From Tahibacter sp042701255 (GTDB lineage: Bacteria; Pseudomonadota; Gammaproteobacteria; Xanthomonadales; Rhodanobacteraceae): a stretch of DNA of 64,000 nt. A program made the position numbers and the translations under genes. This document shows, piece by piece, positions 28,601 to 39,200 of this stretch (its first letter is position 1; each line of letters starts with the position of its first letter). The stretch spans positions 3,534,001 to 3,598,000 of the forward strand of contig NZ_CP170554.1 of the NCBI RefSeq assembly GCF_042701255.1, written 5' to 3'. The notes beneath the pieces are model-generated. The model was not told the origin of the DNA and did not search any database. It worked only from the letters and a program-made list of their open reading frames with translations.

Positions 28601-30484
28601 CGGCGCGACCTGCGCGAACGCGAACGGCAACGGGGCGATCGCCGAATCGATCCCGACGTTCCCGCCGGGCGCCACGGTCACCTACGCGATCACCGGCACG
28701 GTGGCGACGCCGGCACCGACGGGCATCTCGAACACGGTTTCGGCGACGCCACCGGCGGGCGGCACCTGTGCGCCCGGCAATGCCGCGCCGCCCTGCACGG
28801 CAACGGCCACGACCTCGTCCGCGCCCAGCGTGGCGATCGCCAAGTCGGTGGCCGATGCCAATGGCAACGGCGTGGCCGAACCGGGCGAGACGGTGACCTA
28901 CACGATCCTGGTCTCCAACGCAGGCGGCAGCCCCGAGACGAATATCGGCATCACCGATCCGCTCGATCCGAACCTCGTGTTCGTCTCGGCCAGCCATGGC
29001 GGCACGCTCTCGGGCAGTACGGTGACCTGGAGCGGCCTCACGGTGCCGGCCGGCGGCAATGTCGCGCTGTCCCTGGTCGCAACGGTCGCCTCATCGCTGC
29101 CGCCAGGCGTGCGGGAGATCGCGAACGTCGCGTATCGGACCGGAAGCACCGCGCCCTCCTGCCCGCCGGCAGGCCCGCAGTGCGCCGTGCTGCCGACCCC
29201 GGGTTCGGTGACGCTGACCAAATCGGTCGTCGACGCGAACGCGGACGGCGTCGCCGATCCCGGCGAGACGCTGACCTACACGATCCTGCTGAGCAGCACG
29301 GGCGGCGGTGTCACGGGCTACGGCGTGACCGATCCGCTCGATCCTAATCTCGTGTTCGTGTCGGCCGACAACGGCGGCGTGTTGACCGGCGGCGCCGTGT
29401 CCTGGACGAATCTGACCGTTCCGGCCGGCGGAAGTCTCGCCCTGACCGTCGTCGCGACGGTCGTCGACCCGCTGCCAAGCGGCGTCACGACGATCGCGAA
29501 CCTCGCCTATGAGACGGGCACGACGCCTCCCGCCTGTCCTCCGGCAGGCCCGCACTGCGTGGTGCTGCCGACGCCGGGGGGCGGTGACGATCGCCAAGTC
29601 GGTCGTCGACGCATCCGGCAACGGCGTCGCGGAGGCCGGCGAGCCGCTCACCTACACCATCCTTCTGGCCAATCCCGGCGGCGCCGACGCCACGAACTAC
29701 GCCGTCACCGATCCGCTCGATCCGAACCTGTCGTTCGTGTCGGCGAGCAACGGCGGCGTCTTCGCCGGCGGCGCGGTCACCTGGTCCGGGTTGACGATCC
29801 CCGCGAACGGCAGCCTCGCGCTGACTGTCGTCGCCACGGTCACCAATCCGATCCCGAACGGCGTGACAGCCATCATCAACGCCGCCTACCCGACGGGCAC
29901 GACGCCTCCGGATTGCACTGGCGTGCCCAGGCCGCCGAACTGCGCCGTGATCGCCACGCAGACGGGTGCACCGCAACTGCTGCTCCAGAAGAGCGTGAAC
30001 ACGCCCGCGTCGACGCCGGGCGGCTCGCTGGTCTACACGATCGCGGTGCGCAACGTCGGCAGTGCCGCACTGACGAACGCCGTGGTCAGCGACCCGCTGC
30101 CACCCGGCATTGCCAGCTACGCCTGGACCTGCGCGGCCTCCGGCGGAGCGAGCTGTCCCCAGGCAAGCGGCGTCGGCGCGATCGCGGAAACGATCGCCAG
30201 CCTTCCCCACCGGCGGCGCCGTCGTCTACACGGTGACGGCGCGGCTGACGCAGAATCCGCCGCCGGCCATCACGAACGTCGCCGGCGTCACGTCCTCGAG
30301 CCCGGGCACCTGCGCGCCCGCGGGTACGCCGCTGCCGTGCACGGCGCAAGCCGTCGTCACGGTGCCGGCCGGCGGAGGCGCCGCCGTCGTGCCTGTGCCG
30401 ATCAACAACCGCTGGATGCTCTGGTTGATGGCCCTGCTGCTAGCAGGCGCCGCCGCCGTGGTGCGTTCGCGTCGGCCGATCTGA
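22673..30484 (+). CDS. giant DUF11-repeat surface protein with C-terminal membrane-anchor signal (three +1 frameshifts)
   Basis: The ATG at 22673 (AAGGAGCGG upstream) opens a protein of about 2600 aa with a signal segment ending AAPAHAA. About 19 DUF11-type repeats follow, each beginning like TKSFSPATVNAGSTATLTI or SKTADTTTVTPGGTIHYTIV and running through D-x-L-P-x-G. The last three repeats carry K-S-V-V-D-A-x-x-x-G-V-A-x-x-G-E. The C-terminus is V-P-I-N-N-R-W, a hydrophobic helix (MLWLMALLLAGAAAVV) and RSRRPI. This is the tripartite layout of IPTL/PEP-CTERM-like sorting signals. Three one-base insertions break the frame: in GGGG 25750-25753, GGGGGG 29576-29581 and CCCC 30205-30208. Removing one base at each restores a continuous product. 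These may be sequencing errors or decay. Likely an adhesin or stalk protein. Confidence 0.8.
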
Positions 30485-30490
30485 GGCTGA

Positions 30491-30528
30491 GCCGACGGAT
30501 TGCAGGCAACCGCAGGCCGTCGGCTTTT
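30491..30528 (+). terminator. Rho-independent terminator with T-tract
   Basis: GCCGACGG (30491-30498) pairs with CCGTCGGC (30517-30524), followed at once by TTTT. It lies just after the stop of the DUF11 giant gene. The remainder of the 311-base gap 30485-30795, between convergent genes, shows no gene. Confidence 0.75.
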
Positions 30529-30795
30529 CCGGGACGAAGACCCGGGCGCGGCGAAGGAGCGCCCGGCTGTCGTCTCACCGAGCGCAGCCCCTCGTCTTGT
30601 CCCCGATGGCGCGCTGCAAGCGGCGCCCGGCACCCCTTCGTACCCGGCGAAGGCCATGTCGGCGACTGATCTCCACGACCGGCCGAAGTATGCGGTACAT
30701 CCGCTCTGCGGAAAGTGCCGGCGGATCGCACCACTGTTCGGTAGTGCCTCTCCCTTCCGGCCAGGCGACAGTACGGACTACCGGAGCTGCCGCGC

Positions 30796-31323
30796 TCAAT
30801 TCGCCGGCTTCACCTTGGCTGCCGTGTTGTATCCCTCGACGCGCAGCCACCAGGCGCCGAACAGGCCGGCCTCGATCGTCACGGCCGGACGGTCGATACC
30901 GCGCGGAACCGTCAGCGAGCTGTCGTCGCTGACGCGCCATTGCTGGCCATTCTCCAGGGTCAAGGTCGTGCCGGGACGCCAGCCCTTGAACTCGCCGGCG
31001 ATGCGGCTCGATACGCGTTCGTTGCCGGATGCGGCTTTCTTTTCGGCGCGCCGTTCGCGTGTGGGCTCCGCGCCGGCGACGGCGGATGCCGACGTGGCAT
31101 CGGAGGCCGGCGTCAATGCACGCAGTTCGCCGGCGTGCTCGATCATGAACTTTTCGAGGACCGCGATTTCCGCAGGCGTCGCCCGATCCAGTCCGGCCTC
31201 GCGGAATTTCGGCCCCATGAGCTGCTCGAGACGGGACTTCGCGGAATCACCGACGGCCGTGCCGGCCAGCGCAAGCACGCCCAGCACGATGCCGGCGGTG
31301 GAACGGAACAGGGCATGACGCAT
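30796..31323 (-). CDS. exported hypothetical protein (175 aa)
   Basis: The ATG at 31323 is preceded by GAAGGACAAACCG. The protein starts MRHALFRSTAGIVLGVLALA with signal cleavage near GTAVGDS. Residues 25-60 look helical (KFREAGLDRATPAEIAVLEK). A charged linker follows, and the last 70 residues form a compact domain containing GEFKGWRPGTTLTLENGQQW and then GLFGAWWLRVEGYN. That domain resembles small beta-rich exported proteins common in Xanthomonadales, but I cannot name the family. It is divergent from the lipoprotein gene at 31462, sharing a 138-base promoter region. Confidence 0.7.
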   Translation of the reverse strand: MRHALFRSTAGIVLGVLALAGTAVGDSAKSRLEQLMGPKFREAGLDRATPAEIAVLEKFMIEHAGELRALTPASDATSASAVAGAEPTRERRAEKKAASGNERVSSRIAGEFKGWRPGTTLTLENGQQWRVSDDSSLTVPRGIDRPAVTIEAGLFGAWWLRVEGYNTAAKVKPAN

Positions 31324-31461
31324 CGGTTTGTCCTTCGTGGACCGCGGGGCGCGGCGTATGGATTCTTACGTGGCGCGGCGTGCACGCCAAGCCTCATGCG
31401 AAGACCGGCTCTGCTGCCGATGTATCTTGGACAATCATCTCTTCTGCGGATCGGAATCGAC

Positions 31462-32133
31462 ATGCATCGACGCACTTTCCTGTGGCTTCCCGCGCTGGCA
31501 GCCGGCGCGCTGAATGGTTGCACCGGCAGTCCGCCGGGACCTCCCCCAAGCCCATTTTCACGATCCAGGCTGATTGACGGTCTGGAAGCCTTGCGTCAGA
31601 TGTTCGAAGCCAAAGGGCAGCAGGTGAGCGCCGGGTTGCTCGCAGCGGTCGCCGAGGAGGACTTGCGCAGGCGCTGCGCGTGGTTTCCTGCACCGCTTCC
31701 CGACGAGATCCTCAGCCTGTACGCGTGGCGCGGCGGTCAGGCCAACGACACCTGGGATGAGCCGTCCCCGTTTTTGTTCCGGGATTGCGGGTTTTCTTCA
31801 CCGGCGACGGCGGAACGGTCGTATCGCGCCATCATGGACAGCTACGGTCGCGACCCACCGGACGACGTTCTCTTGAGAAGCGCCTTTCCGTTCGCCGAAT
31901 TCAACGGCGGATGGCTGGTCGTGCCGACACGTCCGGAAGGCTATCGCGGATTGCAGCGGCCGGTGATTTCCGTTCACCAAGGCATCGACGTGTGGTTCCA
32001 CTCCATGAACGCCATGGTCGATACGTGTCTGGCCTGGGTCTCGGATCCCGCCTGGACGAACGAAGGGCTACCGCCGGATCGCGAATTGCTGATCTGGCGA
32101 AAGTACAACCCCGGCATTTTCGGTGAGACCTAG
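31462..32133 (+). CDS. SMI1/KNR4-like lipoprotein
   Basis: The ATG at 31462 gives 223 aa. The N-terminus MHRRTFLWLPALAAGALNGC is a lipoprotein signal with a lipobox ending in LNGC, so Cys-20 is probably lipidated. The mature domain has the SMI1/KNR4 pattern: LPDEILSLYAWRGGQANDTW near residues 85-105, a central FLFRDCGF, and an acidic/aromatic C-terminal half with FNGGWLVVP and HSMNAMVD. SMI1/KNR4 (SUKH) proteins often act as immunity proteins or interaction modules. A membrane-anchored copy could protect against a toxin, but no toxin gene lies nearby. Family assignment is moderate. Confidence 0.7.
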   Translation: MHRRTFLWLPALAAGALNGCTGSPPGPPPSPFSRSRLIDGLEALRQMFEAKGQQVSAGLLAAVAEEDLRRRCAWFPAPLPDEILSLYAWRGGQANDTWDEPSPFLFRDCGFSSPATAERSYRAIMDSYGRDPPDDVLLRSAFPFAEFNGGWLVVPTRPEGYRGLQRPVISVHQGIDVWFHSMNAMVDTCLAWVSDPAWTNEGLPPDRELLIWRKYNPGIFGET

Positions 32134-32321
32134 CGCCATCCGGCCGTCGCGATGCCTTTCGCTCCTGCGGCCGGCGCGCGGCGGAATCGCCGCTGCTCGT
32201 GCGCATTCGCAAGTTGGTGAAGCCGGCGCCCTGAGACGAGCCGGAGCCCCTGCCCTGCAAGTCCAGTCCCGATGCCTGTCCGGTCGAGTGAATCGCGTGA
32301 GGCCCGCAGGACCCGGTCGCC

Positions 32322-32357
32322 GCACGGGAATGGTGTGGTCGACCGCCATTCCCGTGC
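32322..32357. terminator. 12-bp perfect inverted repeat
   Basis: GCACGGGAATGG (32322-32333) and CCATTCCCGTGC (32346-32357) are perfectly complementary, and the loop itself contains the palindrome GGTCGACC. It lies in the 481-base gap 32134-32614 that otherwise shows no gene. At about 190 bases past the lipoprotein stop it may be a terminator, or an operator for the next genes. Confidence 0.45.
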
Positions 32358-32614
32358 CGGTCGGGATCTGTGCACACCGCCGTCGAGCGCGCGGCGTTGC
32401 GTTGTGGCCCGCCGCCGGCGGATCGCGAGGTCGGCGTCGACCGGCGCCGCCGCCGCGGCCGGGTTTCGCCGCCGCAGATTTTTTTCCGGACGGTGACAGT
32501 TCGCCCCGCGGAAAAACGGTAAGCACCTGAGCGGCGTTCGCGCCGGGGTTCGGAACAACCGTTTGATGCCGGGACGGGCGCAGGCCCGGCCCACCAGCCG
32601 TGTCGGGGAATTCT

Positions 32615-33205
32615 ATGTCCATCGTGCAACGCCGGCGTGCGCCGGCTCGGGTGTCGCTGTGTGCGCCGCTGGTCTTTCTTGCGTGCGGGGCCGGTCCGGT
32701 AGCGGCGGCATCGCCGTGTGCGGGCGGCACGCCGGCGATCGAGCTGCGCATCGTCGCCAGCGGCATCGCGCCGGACCTCGACCGCACCACGGTCATCCAG
32801 GTCCATGACGACGGTTGTGCGCAGGTGCACCGGCCGGCCTATCGGCGCGACGCCGGCGAGTACCGCCTCGATCTGGACCTGGCCGCACTCGGTGCCCTGC
32901 GCGGCCGCGTCGACCGGCCGACCTTGCGCAACTTCGATGCGAAGCGCGTGCGCAGCGAGCTGGCCGCCGCCGACAAGAAGGCCGCGGAAGCCGGCGCCGT
33001 GGTGCAGAGCGAACCGGACGGCGACTACTACGAGCTGCGCTGGTTCAGCGCCGGCAAGGCGGCAAGCGCGGGCTGGGCGGGGTTGCCCGCCGCCGCCGCG
33101 CGCTACGACAACGCGACCTTGAAACAGATGGCGGACGCGGCGCAGGCGCTGGAAGCCCTGGCCGGCCGCAGCGGCGCCGTGCGCGTCGACGGAGGCATGC
33201 CATGA
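32615..33205 (+). CDS. exported hypothetical protein coupled to the giant metalloprotease-like gene
   Basis: The ATG at 32615 follows GGGGAA and gives 196 aa. The N-terminal signal runs VSLCAPLVFLACGAGPVAAA. The mature part contains a beta-rich stretch (IELRIVASGIAPDLDRTTVI, then GEYRLDLDLAALG) and a helical C-terminus (YDNATLKQMADAAQALEALA). Its stop overlaps the start of the next gene as ATGA (33202-33205), so the two are translationally coupled. It may be a chaperone, inhibitor or accessory of the large protein (inference). No family recognised. Confidence 0.75.
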   Translation: MSIVQRRRAPARVSLCAPLVFLACGAGPVAAASPCAGGTPAIELRIVASGIAPDLDRTTVIQVHDDGCAQVHRPAYRRDAGEYRLDLDLAALGALRGRVDRPTLRNFDAKRVRSELAAADKKAAEAGAVVQSEPDGDYYELRWFSAGKAASAGWAGLPAAAARYDNATLKQMADAAQALEALAGRSGAVRVDGGMP

Positions 33206-36200
33206 AGCGCCTGCTTCTCTCCACGCTGCTCGCCGCGTCGATTCCGCTGTTCTGCGCCGACGTACGGGCCGGCGCCTATGTCAGCGGCAGCGACAGCGAA
33301 CCCGATGCCCGCACTCACGCGCGCAGCTTCAGCGGCTACGGCGGTGAACAGGAGGCGATACGCGTCTGCGTCGATCTGGGCGGTGATGCGTCGCTCGCGA
33401 TCGCGGCCGAGCCCGCCGTGCGCAACGTGATCGAGACGATCAACACGTTCCGCTCGCTCGCGCGCAACACGTATGCGACCGGCGCCGATGCCGACGTGCC
33501 GGCCGGCCAGTACGACTTCGAAAGTGCGCTGCTGCACGAGATGCTGCATGCGCACGGCCTCGCGCATCCCAACCACGCCGACGAATCGGGCCTGAGCGGC
33601 GATGCCTACTACGGCACCAAGAGTACGCGCGGTCCGAACGGCGTCTTCAACCAGGCCGCCGGTCCCGACGGCATCCACGGTTCCGCCGACGACGTGCGCG
33701 GCGACGACGTCAACCTGCACTGGTACGCGCGCACGGTGAACAACCCGGGCCTGCTGCCGGACCTGATCGACCTGACCACGATGATCCGCGCGCTGACCGC
33801 CTTGCCGGCGGGTCACGCCTTTGCCGCGAACGGCAGCCGCAACGTGCTCGCCGCGCTCGGCTTTCCCGATGCGGAAGCGGCCGCGGTACAGGGCGCCCGG
33901 CCGGGCGAGGCGCAGCGTCACCTCCAGCACGACGACATCGCCATGCTGCGTCTCGCACGCGCCGGCATGGACGGCGTCGAAGGCACGGCGGACGACTACC
34001 GCACGAAACTCGTCTACATCGGCCGCTACACCAATCCGGTCGGCGAGACCTGCCAGATCCCGGTGCGTTTCGACAACACCACGGCCTTCGCCTCGACCAG
34101 TCTCTCCACCGCGCGCCTGTCGACCAACAACTGGGTCGTGTTCGGTTCGCAGATGCGCTTCAACCCCTCGGTGAACTGGTACATGACGCCGCGCGCCAAC
34201 ACGGTCACGACGATCGTGTCGGACCTGCCCGACGCGAGCGCCGGGTCGCAGCCGGTCACCGTGCGCGTGAACGTGGCCAAGGCGGCGGGCAATCCCATCG
34301 CGGCCAATCCGCTCGGCGTCGTCGAAGTGCGCGACGGCCCGCGCGAGGACCTCAACACGGCCTACTGCACGATCACGCTGGCCGGCAGCGCGAACGAGAC
34401 CGCGGAGTGCCAGCTCGCGCCGAATGCCGGCGGCCATCGCACCATCACGGCGGAATATCTCGGCTACGGCGGTTTCGACGCCAGCAGCGACACGGAAGAC
34501 CACGCGGTCTCCGGCACCGTTCAGTTCAGCGCGGTCTCCTCGGGCAGCGATCCGGTGGCCGTGGGCGCGCCGCTCGACGTCCACTGGACCCTGGGCCCGC
34601 CGTTCGGCGCGCCGCCGATGAGCTTCAGCGGCAGCGTGATCGTGAAGGACGCGCCCGACTGCGCCTCGCCGCCGTCGGACCCGGCGCACCAGTGCAGCGT
34701 CGCGCTGCCGGGCAACCAGTGCAGTATCACGTTCAACACGCCGGGACAGCGCACGCTGCGGCTCTGCTACGCCGGCGACGGTGCCGCCTCGCCGGCGAGC
34801 GCTGCGTTGGCGCAGAACGTCATCGCGCCCCGCCCCACCACGACCAGCATCGTCGACGTGATCCCGTCCAGCGCCGCGCCGTTCGCACCGCTCACCGTCA
34901 AGGTCCAGGTCGGCGAAACGCCCGCGCAGGGCGGTCAGCCCAGGGGCGCGGTCGAGATCTACGACGGTCCGCCGGGCGATCTCTTCACGTCGCACTGCAC
35001 GATCACCCTGGAAGGCACGCCCGGTGAAATCGGCGAGTGCGCGCTGGTGCCTACCGATGCCGGCATGCACACGCTCAGCGCCAGCTTCGCGACGCAGGGG
35101 GCCTGGGCGGCGAGCACCGCCACCGCCCCGCTCGACGTCACGCAGCTGCGCATCGCACGCGTATCGCCGAACGTCGTGCGCGCCGGCCAGGGCACCTGGG
35201 TCATGGTGGATTTCCAGATCACGCGCTACCTGGAGACCTTGCCCACCGGCTACGTCGACGTCACCGACGGCACGGATTTCTGCCGCATCTACCAAGCCTC
35301 CAGCGGCGGCTGCCTGTGGAGCAGCACGACACCGGGCCTGCACAACCTCGTCGCACGATGGTCGGGCAACAGCACCTACCCTGCGCGCGACAGTGCACCG
35401 TTCGCCGTGCAGGTGGTCGCGCCGCCGATCACGATGGTCAGCGGCGGCGTACGCAATTTTCCCGATGCGAACGGCGCCTCCGAAGGCAATCGCCAGTCGC
35501 TCAGCGCGAACGGACGCTATCTCCTGTTCAAGTCCGAGGCGACGAACTTCGTACCCGGCGATACCAACGGCGTCGCCGACCTCTTCGTGCGCGATTCCAA
35601 GACCTCGTTGATCCGGCGCGTCAACACCTCCGGCACCGGCGAGCAGGCCAACGGCGAGTCGGGCGACTTCGCGATCAGCGGCAACGGCCGCTACGTGGTG
35701 TTCAGCTCGCTGGCGACCAACCTCGTGCCGAACGACACCAACGGCGTGCGCGACGTGTTCGTGAAGGATCTCGTCACCGACAGCACCGTGCGCGTCTCGA
35801 TGCACGCCGACGGTTCGCAGTCGGTGCTCGACAACGAGTTCGAGGGCATGCCCACGTCCATCTCGGCGGACGGGCGCTACGTGGCCTTCCTGACCTTCGA
35901 GCGCCTGCTGACGCGCGACAACAACATCCACAACGACGTCTACGTGAAGGACATGCGGACCGGCGAGCTCGATCTCGTCAGTACCGCGAGCGACGAGACG
36001 ATTTCCAATTTCCGCAACCACCAGCCCTTCATCAGCGCGAACGGCCGCTACGTCGTGTTCGCCTCGCAGGCGTCGAACTTCGTGCCGGAAGACACCGACA
36101 TCGGGCTGGACGTCTACATCAAGGACCGCACGACGCGGCAGATCCGCCTCGTCAGCGCGACCGCCGACGGCGTACGGGCGAACAGCAGCAGCGAGAAGCC

Positions 36201-39200
36201 CGTGGTGACCGCCGACGGCCGCTACGTCGCCTTCGTGTCGTATTCGCACGACCTCGCCCTGCCCGTGAACCCGGCCAATCCCGACGTCTACATCAAGGAC
36301 ATGCAGACCGGCGCGGTGCAGCGCGCGCAAGCCACGGGCAATACCTTGATCAGCGGGGTCAGCGGAGTCGGCAGCGCGCCGGCCATCACGCCGGACGGAC
36401 GCTATCTCGCGTTCCAGCTCAGCGTGTACTCGGCCCAGACCGGCGCCGTGATGCGCCTGTACAAGAAGGATCTGACCACCGGCGAATTCACCCGCCTCGA
36501 CCGCTCGAGCAGCGGTCCGTTCCTGCTCTCGGGCGGCGTCTACGCGCCGTCGATCAGCGACGACGGCCGCTTCGTGAGCGGCCAATCGTCGAATGCGAAC
36601 ATCACGCTGTTCGACTGGAACGGCCTGCAGGACATGTTCGTCTACGATCGCGACTCCTCCACGGCGCAGCGCGCGGCCCTGGACGACGGCGTGCGTTCCA
36701 ACGGCGACAGCACGGCGCCGGTGATCTCGCGCGACGGCGGCCGCGTACTGTACGTGTCGAACGCCTTCACCAACACCGCCGCCGACGGCAACGGCGTGCC
36801 CGACGCGTTCCTGTTCAGCAACGGCGCCACGACCTTCGCCCTGACCTATGGCACCGCGTCGCTGGCGCAGCAGGCGGATTCGCCGTTCGTCAGCGCCGAC
36901 AACGCCTGGGTCGCTTTTCGCACGCCGCAGCCGTTCATCCCGGTCTCCGACACGAACGGCATGCACGACATCGTCATGGGCAACCAGGACCAGTTCGTGT
37001 TCTTCCGCGCCAGCACCGACTCCAGCGGCGCGCAGGTGACGACCGGCACCCTGCTCGGGCCGGTGACGCTCAACAGCAACGGCACTCTGATCGTGTTCCG
37101 CGCCACCGACACCACGCTCACCGCCGGCGACACGAACGGCTTCGAGGACGTGTTCCTGAAGAACCGCAGCACCAACGCGACGACGATGGTGAGCACCACG
37201 GCCGCCGGCGTGCCCGGCAACGGCGACAGCACGCAGTCGATGATCAGCGACGACGGCACGCGCGTGGCCTTCACCAGCCTGGCCACGAACTTCGCCCCCG
37301 ACGACACGAACGGCGTGGCCGACATCTACGTCAAGCGGCTCAGCGACGGCAGCCTGATGCGCGCGAGCAGCGCGGCCGACGGCACGCAGGGCAACGGCGC
37401 CAGCAGCGAGCCGTCGATCAGCAGCGACGGCCGCTACGTCACCTTCCTGTCGGCCGCGAGCAACCTCGTGGCCGGCGACGACAACGGCCGCGTCGACGTG
37501 TTCCTGAAAGACCTGGCGACCGGCGCCATCAGCCGCCTCAACAGCGGCGCGAGCGGACAGGCCGGTACCGGCGGCGACTGCACGAACGCGGCGATCAGCG
37601 GCAACGCGCAATGGGCCGGCTTCGTCTGCGCGCAGGCCGGCCTCGTCGACGGCGTCGCCGCGGGCAAGGCGCTGGCCTACGTGAAGAATCTGCAGACCGG
37701 CTATCTGCACCTCGTTTCCGTCGACCCCACCGGCGCGCCGTCCAACGCGCCGGTGGCAGCCGGACCGCATGCGGTGGCCAACGACGGCCGCATGGTCTTC
37801 AGCAGCACGGCGAACAACCTCGTGCCCGGCGACGTGCTGAACTATTCCGACGTGTTCCGCTCGGCCGTCCCCAGCGTGCCGCTGATCGCGACGTCGGCCG
37901 CGATCACCTCGCACACGCCGAATCCGTCGCAGCCGGGCCAGGCGTATACCGTGACGGCGACCGTCACGCGCGCCGGCGGCAGCGCCGACATCACGGGCAC
38001 CGTCACGATCGGCGACGGCTCGGTCATCTGCAACGCGACGCTCGCAGGCAGCGGCAACAGCGCCAGCGGCAGCTGCGCGCTGACGTCCTCGACGGCGGGT
38101 ACGAAGCAGCTCACGGCGAACTACGGCGGCAGCGGCACCTATGCGGCCTCCATCGCGGCCCCGACGAGCCATTCGGTGATCGCGCCCGCGGCGCCGACCG
38201 AACCGTTCATCAGCAGCGTGGTGCGGGGCGGCGGCCAGGTCACCGTCAACTTCCTGCCGCCGGGCGATCCGGGCACCAGTCCGATCGACAGCTATACGGC
38301 CGAATGCGGCGACAGGACCGCCACCGACACGACGACATCGATCACCGTCGGCGGCCTCACCAACGGCGTCGCGGTGACCTGCCGCGTGCGCGCGCACAAT
38401 GCGATCGGCTACGGCCCGTGGTCGGCGTCGTCGGCGAGCGTCACGCCTGCGGCGCGTCCCGGCCAGCCGCGCAATCTCGCGCTGACGCCGGGCAATGCGT
38501 CGGTCAGCGTGGCGTTCGATCCGCCGACCAGCGACGGCGGTTCGGCCATCATCGGCTATACCGCACGCTGCCTGACCTTCAGCGCGAGCGGCACGACGTC
38601 GCCGATCGTAGTGACCGGCCTGACCAACGGCACCGCGTATTTCTGCAGTATTGCCGCCGTCAACGACGTCGGACAAAGCCAGCTCGCAGCAGCCGGGCCC
38701 GTCACGCCGTCCACGGTGCCCGATCCGCCGGCCGGCGTGACCGCCACGCGCGGCAACGGCCAGGTCAGCGTGGCCTTTGCGGCGCCCGCGGGCAACGGCG
38801 GCAGCGCGATCACCGGCTATACGGCGAGCTGCGGCAGCCAGAGCCAGAACGGTGCGGGTTCGCCGCTCGTCGTCGCCGGTCTCGCCAACGGCACGCCGGT
38901 GACCTGCACCGTCGTCGCCGCCAATGCACGCGGCAACAGCGCGCCGTCGGCACCGTCCAACAGCGTGACCCCGGCCACGCTGCCGGATGCACCGACCGGC
39001 ATCGTCGCCACGCGCGGCAACGCGCAGGTCAGCGTCGCCTTCGTCGCGCCGGCGAACAACGGCGGCAGCGCCATCACGGGCTATACGGCAAGCTGCGGCA
39101 GCCAGAGCCAGACCGGTCCCGCCTCGCCGCTCGTCGTGACCGGACTCACCAACGGCACGCCGGTGACCTGCACCGTCAAGGCGGCCAACGACGTCGGCGA

